In this document: piece after piece, positions 24,430-33,033 of the stretch | Layout of the letters: each line of letters starts with the position of its first letter | Numbering within the stretch: position 1 is the stretch's first letter | Origin: Bacillota bacterium | GTDB taxonomy: Bacteria; Bacillota; Dethiobacteria; DTU022; PWGO01 | Direction of reading: 5' to 3' | Length of the DNA: 36,375 bases | Assembly: GCA_012518215.1 (NCBI GenBank) | Contig: JAAYSV010000028.1 | Span: 1 to 36,375, forward strand | The notes under the pieces: generated by a model | What the model was told of the DNA's origin: nothing | What the model saw: the letters and a program-made list of their open reading frames with translations, nothing else | Databases searched by the model: none | Program-made: the position numbers and the translations under genes

Positions 24430-26379
24430 CTACTCGTCTTCGAAAAGCCCGGCTCCGAAAGGCAGGCTCTTCAGATAACCTTCATCTATAAAACGCTGCA
24501 GATTGTCGGCGATCTTTTCCGGGTAGTTTTGACGGTACTGCGATGGAATCTCGTAATCCGAAGGTAGTTTACGGGCTGCCTTGGCTTCATCAACCAGCTG
24601 CTGCTGGAAACGGGAGTCGGCGATATTGATCATGGCAGCGATCACCTCTGCATCGGTTTTACCCCGGATGTGGGCAATGCCGTATTCGGTGACGATGATA
24701 TCTCTCAGGTAGCGTGGCACCGAACAGACCCCATAATTGTAAACGATGTTGGATCGGTCTTCCCGGGCATGGTTCCTCGTGCTCCGGACCATCATGATCG
24801 CCCTGCCCCCGGGAACGGCATGGGCCATGGAGACAAAATTGTACTGCCCGCCTATTCCGCTGATGGTGGTGCCATTTTCAAGTTGCTCGGAGACGATCCC
24901 CCCGTAAACATTGGCCATCATGCCGGTATTTATAAAACGGGCGTCCTTTCTCTGCAGTGCTCTCAGTTCTTCACCGCCATAGAGTTGGTTTACCTTGTTG
25001 ACACCTGACATCTCGAATTGTTGCCTCTCTTCCTCGCTCATATCCCGCAATGCCTTGTAGAAGGAACGGGGGCCGATATAGAAAGCACCGAGGATCACAT
25101 GGCTCCCAAGCATCCTGTCGCCGATCAATTCTCTGATCCGGAGCCTGTTTTTCGAGGATCTAAGGTCTGTATCGTAGTGGTTGCCGTCACTATCGGTAAT
25201 GGCATCATCCTTCATGGAAAGGCCCTGTTTCAAGATGCCGAATTTCGTGAGAAAAGCGAAATCCCTGGGAGTCAAAACGGGACAGACCGCTTCCATTTCG
25301 ATCAGTGTATCGATGATATCTTCGGGGATACTGTCGGCAGACAGTTTGTTTTCATTGATCAGTTGCATGAGCGGGATGCTGTTGAATACTTTTCGTTTGA
25401 GTATCCCGTTACGGTAGAGGGGGACGAATGGATCCACGAACATTTCCGAGGAGCCGTAAAGGCCCTGTTCGAGCGGCTCATGGCCTCCACAGGTGGCGAT
25501 CAGGTCTCCGTACCTTTTCAATGTGCCCGTCTGTTGCAAGATTTCCCGGTAAACCTTGTTGTTTTTCTGGCGCAATATCAAACTGGAGGCAAAAGCATCC
25601 CCGAGGGCGCCGATACCTACCTGCAAGGTACCGCCATCCTTGATCAAGGTGCTGACGTAAATACCGATCATGTGTTCGGCCAGTTTGATCTCCTCTTTGG
25701 GGGTGCCAAAGAGCTCGTAGTCGAAATAATCTCCTTGCAGGACACAATCATAAACCTCCGGGTCTGTCAGGGCATCCCCGTACATGAAAGGTACATTCTT
25801 GTTGACCTCGGCGACGGCGAATACCTTTTCACCCCGGGCTTTCTTCTTCGCAAAGCCTTCCAGGATCTCGATCCCGAGGTCGGTATTGCAGCCCATCGAA
25901 ATCGTCATCCGGCCGTCGATCTCCCGGCAGCTGGCCAGCTGTCCGAACATGTTAAGCCCCATGTCAAAGGCATCCCGTGCCATGTGCGTGTAATTCGAAC
26001 TGATGTATTTTTGCTGGGCATCGGGCAGGTTTATGTAGGCGCCCGCTTTATGATAAAACTCGTAAACCTCCACATTGTCGGGTTTTGTTCCTGCACGGTA
26101 GTCGACCATGTAGTCAAAGTCCGGGGTTCCCCTGAATGCCTTTTCCAGCGCGCTTCCCTTCTCGCTGCAACCGGGGGGTTTTTCAAGGGCCAGTGCGGAG
26201 ATGATCTTCAGGTTGATTTCCGGGTCTTCCTTGGCCCGCCTGTAGAGCTCATTGATGAGCCGGATCGGTTTTCCCAGGGCGAGCGGCATGGCGAAGATGA
26301 TTTTTTTACCAAGATGTTTTATAGCTTCGTCCACGCATTTACGGACGTCATCATATTCAGCGTCGGAAACGTTTTTCAT
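24430..26379 (-). CDS. Acetyl-CoA hydrolase/transferase family protein
   Basis: A 649-residue member of the acetyl-CoA hydrolase/4-hydroxybutyrate CoA-transferase family. It has the N-terminal segment KIIFAMPLALGKPIRLINELYRRA, then GTLQVGIGALGDAF, a probable catalytic Glu in YGSSEMFVDPF, and the C-terminal family motifs GIGGQYNFVSMAHAVPGGRAI and IIVTEYGIAHIRGKTDAE. It would transfer CoA between short-chain acids (for example acyl-CoA plus acetate). It is roughly 200 residues longer than Cat2-type enzymes, with the extra length in the middle (about 310-440). AGAGGG precedes the ATG, and a good promoter lies at 26422-26451. Exact substrate unknown. Confidence 0.9.
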   Translation of the reverse strand: MKNVSDAEYDDVRKCVDEAIKHLGKKIIFAMPLALGKPIRLINELYRRAKEDPEINLKIISALALEKPPGCSEKGSALEKAFRGTPDFDYMVDYRAGTKPDNVEVYEFYHKAGAYINLPDAQQKYISSNYTHMARDAFDMGLNMFGQLASCREIDGRMTISMGCNTDLGIEILEGFAKKKARGEKVFAVAEVNKNVPFMYGDALTDPEVYDCVLQGDYFDYELFGTPKEEIKLAEHMIGIYVSTLIKDGGTLQVGIGALGDAFASSLILRQKNNKVYREILQQTGTLKRYGDLIATCGGHEPLEQGLYGSSEMFVDPFVPLYRNGILKRKVFNSIPLMQLINENKLSADSIPEDIIDTLIEMEAVCPVLTPRDFAFLTKFGILKQGLSMKDDAITDSDGNHYDTDLRSSKNRLRIRELIGDRMLGSHVILGAFYIGPRSFYKALRDMSEEERQQFEMSGVNKVNQLYGGEELRALQRKDARFINTGMMANVYGGIVSEQLENGTTISGIGGQYNFVSMAHAVPGGRAIMMVRSTRNHAREDRSNIVYNYGVCSVPRYLRDIIVTEYGIAHIRGKTDAEVIAAMINIADSRFQQQLVDEAKAARKLPSDYEIPSQYRQNYPEKIADNLQRFIDEGYLKSLPFGAGLFEDE

Positions 26380-26421
26380 TTTTACAATCTACCCTCTTTC
26401 TGTATTGGTTCACACGAATCA

Positions 26422-26451
26422 ATATTAGCAATTTTTGTGCAAATGTGTCAA
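26422..26451 (-). promoter_or_regulatory. Sigma-A promoter of the CoA-hydrolase/transferase gene
   Basis: On the - strand TTGACA, an 18-nt spacer and TAATAT lie about 45 nt upstream of the start at 26379. Confidence 0.6.
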
Positions 26452-26832
26452 CTTCAAAAGGCGGTGATTGTATGAAGTTTCGGGGATATATTCAGGCAAG
26501 ATAAGAAAAGGATCTTCCAACAGTTCAATTCATCGCTATATTATTTTATATTATTTTATAAATTTTGGTACTCTTTTATGTCAGCTTCGTTCATGGCAAG
26601 CATGGCATTTTACAGGTGTATCCTTGATATGTCATCATATTCAGCATGATACAATTGCAAGCAGCACCCGATTCCGGCGGGGGAAAGGATGGGTAAAATC
26701 GCAAAAAAATCTTCAATCCGGGCAGACGGGCAGGAGATAAACACATTGCAAATATGGTCCAAATTATTTTTGTGTATTCTTTCCGATCGTGATCGTTATT
26801 GTTTCCTGCATGGATGCCGGGTAAATCAATCC
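26452..26832. other. Intergenic stretch between divergent units, nothing recognised
   Basis: About 380 nt, AT-rich around 26540-26570, where ATATTATTTT is repeated in tandem. No gene, RNA structure or further promoter that I can support. Confidence 0.45.
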
Positions 26833-26862
26833 TTGACAAATTATTTTGTTATAGTGTATAAA
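26833..26862 (+). promoter_or_regulatory. Promoter of the iron regulator and feo genes
   Basis: TTGACA (26833-26838), an 18-nt spacer and TATAAA (26857-26862) lie 36 nt upstream of the regulator ATG. Confidence 0.7.
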
Positions 26863-26863
26863 T

Positions 26864-26881
26864 AGTTAAGTATGCCTAACT
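26864..26881. promoter_or_regulatory. Probable DtxR-type operator
   Basis: AGTTAAGTATGCCTAACT is an imperfect palindrome (6 of 7 arm bases pair) directly after the -10 box, across the likely transcription start. It resembles the TTAGG...CCTAA form of DtxR/IdeR boxes, suggesting that the adjacent regulator represses its own unit when iron is plentiful. Confidence 0.55.
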
Positions 26882-26897
26882 TATGGAGTTGATGGTG

Positions 26898-27320
26898 ATG
26901 AGCCCATTGCCTATGAGTGCAGCGATGCAGGATTACCTGGAAGAAATTCTGATTCTTTCCGACCGGCTGGAAACAGTTCGGGTAACCGATATAGCCGAAA
27001 GGCTGAAGTTGACCAAAGCCAGTGTCAGCCAGGCGCTGAATCAGTTGCGTGAGCAGGGCTTGATTACACAGGATCGTTACGGTCCGGTGGAATTGACGGA
27101 GCTCGGGCGTTACTATGGGCAGGTGGTCAAACGTCGCCACGAGGTGTTGCGCAGTTTTCTTACCGAGGTTCTGGGACTGGATCTTCGGACTGCGGAGAAA
27201 GATGCTTGCCAGATGGAACATGCGGTCAGCAGCGAGACGATCGAGCGGCTCGTGGATTTTCTGATCGAAGGCGGCTATTGCAGCGGTTTCAATGATGTTG
27301 AAGAACTCAAGCCTGATTGA
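26898..27320 (+). CDS. DtxR/MntR-family metal-dependent repressor
   Basis: A 140-residue regulator with an N-terminal winged helix (VRVTDIAERLKLTKASVSQALNQLREQGLI, about 27-56) and a metal-binding dimerisation domain, but no SH3 domain. The metal site is D12 and E15 (MQDYLEE), H81 (RRHEVL), and C104, E107 and H108 (DACQMEHAVS). Aligned to known members, C104 matches the Cys of iron-sensing DtxR (EACRWEH), whereas D12 matches the Asp of manganese-sensing MntR (MEDYIEQ), a mixed set. Its place before feoAB argues for iron. I chose ATG 26898 because GGAG lies 9 nt upstream; ATG 26892 and 26883 are less well spaced. A palindromic operator overlaps its promoter. Confidence 0.9.
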   Translation: MSPLPMSAAMQDYLEEILILSDRLETVRVTDIAERLKLTKASVSQALNQLREQGLITQDRYGPVELTELGRYYGQVVKRRHEVLRSFLTEVLGLDLRTAEKDACQMEHAVSSETIERLVDFLIEGGYCSGFNDVEELKPD

Positions 27321-27394
27321 AAGTCCCGATAACGGAAATCGGGCAGAGTGATCACGATCAATTTATATCATATCAATGAGGGGAGTAACTGGAT

Positions 27395-27634
27395 GTGGTT
27401 TCTTTGGTAGAAATGAAAACAGGTCAGTCAGGTCAGATCAAACGGATTTATGGCGGTCATGGTATGGTTGCAAGGTTGCAGGCGCTTGGCATTCATCCCG
27501 GGAAGAAGGTTACCAAACTGAGTGCCGTATTCAATAAAGGGCCTGTCGTTCTGGAAATAGATCGTTCCCAGGTTGCTCTCGGCTATGGCCAGGCCAACAA
27601 TATCTTTGTAGAAATAGAAACTCGGAAGGGTTGA
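27395..27634 (+). CDS. feoA: FeoA ferrous iron transport accessory protein
   Basis: A 79-residue SH3-like FeoA domain: KTGQSGQIKRIYGGHGMVARLQALGIHPGKKV, then GPVVLEIDRSQVALGYGQANNIFVE. It assists FeoB in ferrous iron uptake at the cytosolic side. The start is GTG 27395 with GAGGGGAG about 10 nt upstream; the ATG at 27413 is possible. It lies 75 nt after the regulator (a small CCCGAT/ATCGGG hairpin falls in the gap) and 4 nt before feoB. Confidence 0.92.
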   Translation: MVSLVEMKTGQSGQIKRIYGGHGMVARLQALGIHPGKKVTKLSAVFNKGPVVLEIDRSQVALGYGQANNIFVEIETRKG

Positions 27635-27638
27635 GATT

Positions 27639-29498
27639 GTGCCAAAGACCATGGTGTTGGTGGGCAACCCCAATGTAGGGAAAAGTGTAATATTTTCGCA
27701 GTTGACAGGGACACGGGTGGTGATCTCCAATTATCCCGGAACCACGGTCGAGTACACCCGTGGGCAGTTGCATACGGGCGGACAGGCCTGGGACGTATTC
27801 GATGCTCCGGGAACATACAGCCTCGAGCCAACTTGCCGTGCGGAGAAGGTTGCTGCCGATCTGGTGGATTCGGCTGACGTGGTGGTCAACGTTGTCGATG
27901 CGACCAATCTTGAACGTAATCTTTATCTGACCGGGCAGCTCCTTGAGCGGGGTGTCCCCTTGATAGTTGTGCTGAACTTGATCGATGAAGCGGCCCAGAA
28001 AGGGATTGACCTTGACATCCCCCGTCTGCAGGAGTTGCTTGGTGTTCCCGTGATCCCCACGGTGGCGATCAGCGGAAAAGGGTTGCAGGAACTGGTGGCG
28101 GCCTTGCCGGATGCCGGACGGGGAACCGGAGAACCAATGTCTCCTGAAGAGCGCTGGGTGTGGATCGGTTCGATTGTGAAGCGTGTACAGCAGGTGAAGC
28201 ACCGCCATCGGACCTGGCTGGAAGCTCTGGAACTGGCCAGCATCCGTCCGCTGACCGGAATTCCCATTGCTGCCGCGGGCCTTTACCTCGTCTTCAAAAT
28301 AATAATTGGTTGCGGGGAATTGATTGAAGATCTGCTGGTCAAATATTTCTTCGAGCCGATTTACCTGCCTCTGCTCGGTTATCTGGGGCAGTGGATCGGT
28401 GAGGGCAGATTGTGGCATGGCCTGCTGATCGGCAATCTTTACAACGGGCAGATCCACCTGGAGGAATCGATGGGGCTGCTCAGTACCGGTGTTTTTGTTG
28501 TTTTTGGTATTGTCCTGCCTTACCTGCTCATGTTCTACCTGGTTCTGGGCTTCCTGGAGGATTGCGGGTATCTGCCCCGCCTGGCCGTGATGTCAGATCG
28601 GATCATGCACCGTCTGGGATTGCACGGTTTCGCCGTGATCCCCATGCTGCTCGGTTTTGGTTGCAACGTGCCGGCAGTACTGGCGGTCCGCAATCTTGAG
28701 AGCAGGCGGGAGCGCCTGATTGTCAGCACCATGTTGGCGATTTCCATTCCCTGCGCCGCCCAGATGTCGATGATAATCGGCCTGGTTGGCCGCCATGGAG
28801 GTGCCTATCTCGGGGTTATCATTGCCATGCTCTTTCTGATCTGGGCGGTGATCGGTTTGTTGCTTGATCGTTTTCTGCCGGGGCATACTCCTTCCATGAT
28901 CGTGGAAATTCCACCTTACAGACTGCCAAGTTTGAAAGCTCAGCTACAGAAACTGAATATGCGCCTGAAACATTTTTTTGGTGAGGCGCTGCCTTTCATT
29001 TTCCTGGGGATCCTCCTGGTCAACATCTTGCATCTTGCAGGAGTGATAGGCGTTCTGGCCAATGTGTTTGCACCGGTTTTCCAGGGGCTTTTTGGCTTGC
29101 CCAAGGAGGCGGTTTCCACGTTGCTGGTAGGTTTTTTGCGCAAGGATGTGGCCGTGGCCATGCTTCTTCCCCTGGGGTTGACAGCGCGGCAATTTGTCAT
29201 CGGTGCCACCGTGCTGGCCACCTATTTCCCTTGCGCTGCCACCTTTGTTGTTCTGGTCAAGGAATTGGGTATCAGGGATATGGCTGTCTCCCTGGGGATG
29301 ATGTTGCTCGTATCCACTGCAGCGGGGACGGTACTCAACCTCCTGCTGGGGACCGTGCTGTCACCAACGTACCTGGCTTTGCTTCTGGCCGGGTTGGGTA
29401 TACTATTGTTGATTCTATGCGGCGGCAGTTCCGAACGGCGGGAAAATATTGGAGGCAAGAGATTGGCTTCAAAAATCGTGCAAAGGGGGAATCGATAA
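27639..29498 (+). CDS. feoB: FeoB ferrous iron transporter
   Basis: A 619-residue Fe2+ permease with an N-terminal G domain. G1 is GNPNVGKS (9-16), G3 is DAPGTYSL and the switch region is SNYPGTTVEYTRG, followed by a helical spacer and a membrane domain with two Gate regions. The first includes YLPRLAVMSDRIMHRLGLHGFAVIPMLLGFGCNVPAVLAVR with its conserved GCNVP cysteine. The second includes GFLRKDVAVAMLLPLGLT and TYFPCAATFVVLVKELG. It is shorter than the enterobacterial form, as is common in Firmicutes. GTG start with GGAAGGG 8 nt upstream. Its stop overlaps the next ATG by 1 nt (TAATG). Confidence 0.96.
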   Translation: MPKTMVLVGNPNVGKSVIFSQLTGTRVVISNYPGTTVEYTRGQLHTGGQAWDVFDAPGTYSLEPTCRAEKVAADLVDSADVVVNVVDATNLERNLYLTGQLLERGVPLIVVLNLIDEAAQKGIDLDIPRLQELLGVPVIPTVAISGKGLQELVAALPDAGRGTGEPMSPEERWVWIGSIVKRVQQVKHRHRTWLEALELASIRPLTGIPIAAAGLYLVFKIIIGCGELIEDLLVKYFFEPIYLPLLGYLGQWIGEGRLWHGLLIGNLYNGQIHLEESMGLLSTGVFVVFGIVLPYLLMFYLVLGFLEDCGYLPRLAVMSDRIMHRLGLHGFAVIPMLLGFGCNVPAVLAVRNLESRRERLIVSTMLAISIPCAAQMSMIIGLVGRHGGAYLGVIIAMLFLIWAVIGLLLDRFLPGHTPSMIVEIPPYRLPSLKAQLQKLNMRLKHFFGEALPFIFLGILLVNILHLAGVIGVLANVFAPVFQGLFGLPKEAVSTLLVGFLRKDVAVAMLLPLGLTARQFVIGATVLATYFPCAATFVVLVKELGIRDMAVSLGMMLLVSTAAGTVLNLLLGTVLSPTYLALLLAGLGILLLILCGGSSERRENIGGKRLASKIVQRGNR

Positions 29499-30301
29499 TG
29501 ACTGAAACACAAAATTCTGCAGGCGGAGGCGGCGCGGCTTCCCATCGTCCGGAAAAACTGGGGCAGCCGGAACGGAGCCACATCCGCCATGTTGTCGCCG
29601 TGATGAGCGGAAAAGGAGGGGTCGGGAAATCATCGCTCTCTGCATTGCTGGCGGTTTCCCTGGCCCGGGAAGGTTATCGGGTGGGGCTTCTTGATGCCGA
29701 TATCACCGGGCCAAGTATCCCCAAACTGTTTGGCCTTGACCGACAACCGGCGGCGGTGAATGGAAAGATATCTCCGCCGGAAACGGAACTGGGCATCAAG
29801 GTGATCTCACTCAACTTGCTTCTGCCGCGTGAAGATGATCCGGTTATCTGGCGGGGGCCGTTGATCGGGGGTGCGGTGAAGCAGTTCTGGACCGATGTAC
29901 TGTGGGGGGAAATCGATTACCTGGTGGTGGATCTGCCGCCGGGAACGGGGGATGCACCGCTAACCGTGATGCAGTCATTGCCCCTTGATGGCATGCTTAT
30001 TGTCACCTCGCCGCAGGATCTGGCGGTCATGGTTGTGAAAAAAGCGATCAAGATGGCAAGGATGATGAAAGTGCCGATCCTAGGCATGGTGGAAAATATG
30101 AGCGGCCTCATCTGCCCGCATTGCGGCAAACCCATAGAGCTGTTCGGTGCGAGCCAGGCCGAAAAGGTGGCGGAGGAGATCGGAATCAGGTTGCTGGGGG
30201 TAATCCCGCTGGATCCGGAACTTTCCCGCCTGGGAGACCGCGGCGAGATCGAGAAGTATCGGACAGAAATTTTCAAGGATATTCCGGCACTGTTGGAATA
30301 A
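29498..30301 (+). CDS. Mrp/NBP35-family Fe-S carrier ATPase
   Basis: A 267-residue P-loop ATPase of the Mrp/ApbC/NBP35 family that carries [4Fe-4S] clusters to target proteins. The deviant Walker A SGKGGVGKSS is at 37-46, followed by DADITGPSIPKLFG, PPGTGDAPLTVMQ, and the family segment VENMSGLICPHCGKPIELFG whose CxxC holds the shared cluster at the dimer interface. The first 30 residues are a Gly/Ala/polar tail with no domain. ATG 29498 has AAGGGGGA upstream and overlaps the feoB stop, so it is translationally coupled with iron uptake. Confidence 0.93.
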   Translation: MTETQNSAGGGGAASHRPEKLGQPERSHIRHVVAVMSGKGGVGKSSLSALLAVSLAREGYRVGLLDADITGPSIPKLFGLDRQPAAVNGKISPPETELGIKVISLNLLLPREDDPVIWRGPLIGGAVKQFWTDVLWGEIDYLVVDLPPGTGDAPLTVMQSLPLDGMLIVTSPQDLAVMVVKKAIKMARMMKVPILGMVENMSGLICPHCGKPIELFGASQAEKVAEEIGIRLLGVIPLDPELSRLGDRGEIEKYRTEIFKDIPALLE

Positions 30302-30344
30302 CGACAGGCCTGGGTATGATGCAAAAAGAAAGGAGGATGAACAC

Positions 30345-30713
30345 ATGAAATTGGCAATATGTGCACAGGATGAGGGTCTGGAGGCATCGGTGGATCAGCG
30401 CTTCGGGCGTTGCCCCTATTTTGTGATTGTCGACTCTGAAACCGGCGAGGTTGTGAAATCGGTACCTAACAGTGCCGCAACCGCTGCCGGAGGTGCAGGC
30501 CCACAGAGCGCCCAGCAGCTTTCACGGGAGGGTGTGGAAGCGGTGGCCCTGGGCAATGTCGGCCCCAACGCTGCAGCTGCTCTCAAGGCTGCGGGTATTT
30601 CTATCTATGGCGGCATTGATGGAACGGTCGGGGATGCCTTGCAACAGTTCCGCGAAGGCAAACTTTCGCCCGTGAGTGGGCCCACGACAGATTCACATCA
30701 TGGAATGCCGTAA
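30345..30713 (+). CDS. NifX/NifB-C-type dinitrogenase cofactor-family protein
   Basis: A 122-residue single-domain protein of the dinitrogenase iron-molybdenum cofactor family, with MKLAICAQDEGLEASVDQRFGRCPYFVIVD and AVALGNVGPNAAAALKAAGISIYGG. Family members bind Fe-S or cofactor precursors. No nitrogenase genes are in the window, so this is more likely the general Fe-S variant found beside MinD-type ATPases. AGGAGG precedes the ATG, and the gene lies 43 nt after the Mrp gene. A paralog follows after 15 nt. Confidence 0.9.
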   Translation: MKLAICAQDEGLEASVDQRFGRCPYFVIVDSETGEVVKSVPNSAATAAGGAGPQSAQQLSREGVEAVALGNVGPNAAAALKAAGISIYGGIDGTVGDALQQFREGKLSPVSGPTTDSHHGMP

Positions 30714-30728
30714 AAAGGAGGATGTGTT

Positions 30729-31091
30729 ATGAAGATTGCCGTTGCTACGGAGAACGGATTTGTTGCGCAACACTTCGGGCACTGTTCCACGTACACCCTG
30801 TTTGAAATTGCAGACAAAAAGATTGTCGGCAAGGAAGTTATCGATAATCCGGGGCACCAGCCCGGCTTTCTGCCCGGCTTCCTGGCCCGGTTCGGTGTCA
30901 CCTGCATCATTGCCGGGGGTATGGGGCAGCGGGCGATAAATCTTTTCGAAGAACAAAATATTGATGCTATCGTCGGTGCAGCCGGTGCGGTGGAAGATGT
31001 GATTGCCGATTATCTATCCGGCAATCTGCAGGTTGGAGAAAGCTTCTGCGATCACAGCCGCGGTGGCGGAGGACACTGCGGGGGGCATTAA
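30729..31091 (+). CDS. NifX-like protein with C-terminal Cys/His/Gly tail
   Basis: A 120-residue paralog of the preceding gene: MKIAVATENGFVAQHFGHCSTYTLFEI, TCIIAGGMGQRAINLFEEQNIDAIVGA. It ends in a metal-binding-looking tail, FCDHSRGGGGHCGGH (about 106-120), with two Cys and three His. The tail suggests metal or Fe-S handling, but its role is not known to me. AAGGAGG precedes the ATG. Confidence 0.9.
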   Translation: MKIAVATENGFVAQHFGHCSTYTLFEIADKKIVGKEVIDNPGHQPGFLPGFLARFGVTCIIAGGMGQRAINLFEEQNIDAIVGAAGAVEDVIADYLSGNLQVGESFCDHSRGGGGHCGGH

Positions 31092-31249
31092 GCCTCACGT
31101 GGCACCGGGCTGTCACAGGTGAAGTGTGTCCGAAAGCAGGTAATGAAAGCGAAATAAAATGGTCGGGAGAAACATAGCACCATGCATCTGGAAAGGGGAC
31201 GGTGATTTTTTCTCCGTCTCCCGTTCCGGGTGAGAAAGGAAAGATTGGC

Positions 31250-32110
31250 ATGATTATTGCTATTGCCAGCGGCAAGGGCGGGACGGGCAAGACCACAGTG
31301 GCTGTCAATCTGGCCCTGGTCCTGGCAGGGGAGACAGAATTGAAGTTTCTTGATTGTGATGTTGAAGAACCAAATGCGCATCTTTTTTTAAGGCCGGAGT
31401 TGAAAGATTCTGAACCTGTATCTATCCCGGTTCCCCGTGTGGATCTTGAACGTTGCAATTACTGCGGTACCTGCGCCGAGGTCTGCGCTTTCAATGCAAT
31501 CATGGTCGGGAAGGAGACGGTCCTTGTTTTTGAAGAACTATGCCACGGTTGCGGCGGATGTGCCTATTTCTGCCCGGAGAAGGCGATCGAGGAGGTCGAT
31601 CGCCCCATCGGTGTTCTTGAAAGCGGTGTTGCTGGCGAAATTGCCTTTGTCCACGGCAGGTTGAATCCGGGGGAGGCACTGTCGCCGCCGCTGATCAAGG
31701 CAGTGAAGGAGAAAGCTGACCCCGAGATACTGACGATCGTTGACGCTGCGCCGGGCGCTTCCTGTCCGGTGGTGGAAGCAATTCAGGGCAGTGATTACTG
31801 TCTCCTGGTCACCGAACCGACTCCTTTCGGCCTCAATGACCTGGCCATCGCCGTGGAACTGTTACAAAAATTGAACTTGCCGGGTGGAGTGGTGATCAAT
31901 CGCACCTTCGGTGATGAGAGCGAAAAAAAGATCGAGTCTTACTGTAGCCAGAATGGGGTTCCCATTCTCCTGAAGATGCCCTGGGACAAGGAGCTTGCTT
32001 CCCTTTATGCCCGGGGTGAACCGGTGGTAACTCACCTGCCCGCATGGCGGGATATATTTGTCGATCTGGGTCGGCGGATCCTGGAAGATGAAAGGAGGGT
32101 CCGGAAATGA
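31250..32110 (+). CDS. MinD-superfamily ATPase with 2x[4Fe-4S] ferredoxin insert (first copy)
   Basis: A 286-residue P-loop ATPase of the MinD/Mrp type with a bacterial ferredoxin domain inserted after the first strand. Walker A is GKGGTGKTT (8-16). The ferredoxin cysteines are C69, C72, C75, C79 and C98, C101, C104, C108 (two CxxCxxCxxxC sets), and the ATPase resumes with VDAAPGASCPVVEAI. Such proteins are found in tandem next to NifX-like genes in anaerobes and are thought to act in Fe-S or electron-transfer chemistry; the target is unknown. ATG 31250 has AAAGGA 9 nt upstream. Its end overlaps the next ATG by 4 nt. Confidence 0.92.
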   Translation: MIIAIASGKGGTGKTTVAVNLALVLAGETELKFLDCDVEEPNAHLFLRPELKDSEPVSIPVPRVDLERCNYCGTCAEVCAFNAIMVGKETVLVFEELCHGCGGCAYFCPEKAIEEVDRPIGVLESGVAGEIAFVHGRLNPGEALSPPLIKAVKEKADPEILTIVDAAPGASCPVVEAIQGSDYCLLVTEPTPFGLNDLAIAVELLQKLNLPGGVVINRTFGDESEKKIESYCSQNGVPILLKMPWDKELASLYARGEPVVTHLPAWRDIFVDLGRRILEDERRVRK

Positions 32111-32973
32111 AAGAAATTGTCGTTATCAGTGGCAAGGGGGGCACGGGTAAAACCACGTTGATGGCTTCCTTTGCCGTACTTGCCGGGGGCGAGGCGGTGA
32201 TGGTTGATGCCGATGTGGATGCAGCCAACCTGAGTCTGGTTCTGACACCGCAGCAGCTGGAGAGCCACCCTTTCATTGCTTCCAGCATAGCTGTACTCGA
32301 CAGGGAGCTCTGCACGGAATGTGGGCTTTGCCGTGAATTGTGTCGCTTCGATGCCATTTCGGAAAACTATGAAATCGATCCCATTTCCTGTGAGGGATGT
32401 ACAGTCTGCAGCCGGGCCTGTCCGGAAGAGGCTATCGAAATGAAGGAGGTTGTTTCCGGGCACTGGTTCCTTTCGCAGACACCCTATGGCAAGCTGATCC
32501 ATGCCCGCCTGGGCATAGCCGAAGAAAATTCAGGCAGGCTGGTCACCCTGGTCCGGAACGAGGCCCGCAAACTGGCTACAGCCGAAGAGAAAAAATTTTT
32601 GCTTACCGACGGGCCGCCGGGGATTGGCTGTCCGGTGATCGCCTCCCTGTCCGGGGCAAACCTGGCTCTGATTGTTACCGAGCCGACCGTTTCCGGGATT
32701 CATGATCTGAAACGTGTCCTTCAGGTCTGCCGCCATTTCAATGTTCCCGCTGCGGTCTGCATCAACCGCTGCGATCTCGATGAGGACAATTCGCGGGCCA
32801 TAGAGTCCTACTGCCGTGAAGAGTCCGTGGATGTGATCTCCAGGATCCCCTTTTACCGGGAAATTACCGAGGCTCTGGTCCAGGGGAAACCGGTGGTCAA
32901 CTTTACCTCGGGTCCGGCGGCGGACGACATTGCTTCCTTGTGGCAGAAAATTTCTGTATATGGCGACCAGTGA
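32107..32973 (+). CDS. MinD-superfamily ATPase with 2x[4Fe-4S] ferredoxin insert (second copy)
   Basis: A 288-residue tandem paralog of the previous gene. Walker A is SGKGGTGKTT (8-17), DADVDAANL follows, and the ferredoxin insert cysteines are C69, C72, C75, C79 and C95, C98, C101, C105. Then come TDGPPGIGCPVIASLSGA and VTEPTVSGIHDLKRVL. The 4-nt overlap with the first copy suggests the two proteins work as a heterodimer made in equal amounts; this is an inference. AGGAGGG precedes the ATG. Confidence 0.92.
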   Translation: MKEIVVISGKGGTGKTTLMASFAVLAGGEAVMVDADVDAANLSLVLTPQQLESHPFIASSIAVLDRELCTECGLCRELCRFDAISENYEIDPISCEGCTVCSRACPEEAIEMKEVVSGHWFLSQTPYGKLIHARLGIAEENSGRLVTLVRNEARKLATAEEKKFLLTDGPPGIGCPVIASLSGANLALIVTEPTVSGIHDLKRVLQVCRHFNVPAAVCINRCDLDEDNSRAIESYCREESVDVISRIPFYREITEALVQGKPVVNFTSGPAADDIASLWQKISVYGDQ

Positions 32974-33033
32974 GGTTGTGACAAGGGTGGCCAGACAAAT
33001 TCTGATGGCTTTTGAAGAAGGAAGGATGAAAGG

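Noticed and set aside
25018-26475. A 485-codon + strand frame opposite the CoA-hydrolase/transferase gene
   Set aside because: The - strand protein is clearly a family member; the + frame has no recognisable domain or ribosome site.
26540-26575. Tandem ATATTATTTT as a replication or integration site
   Set aside because: Only two short AT-rich copies, with no DnaA boxes or flanking repeats.
27531-28457. A 308-codon - strand frame opposite feoB
   Set aside because: FeoB motifs on + are complete; this is an antisense shadow.
30345-31091. Nitrogen fixation genes, from the NifX-like proteins
   Set aside because: No nifHDK, nifE, nifN or full nifB is present; the same small domain is common in Fe-S clusters of non-fixing anaerobes.
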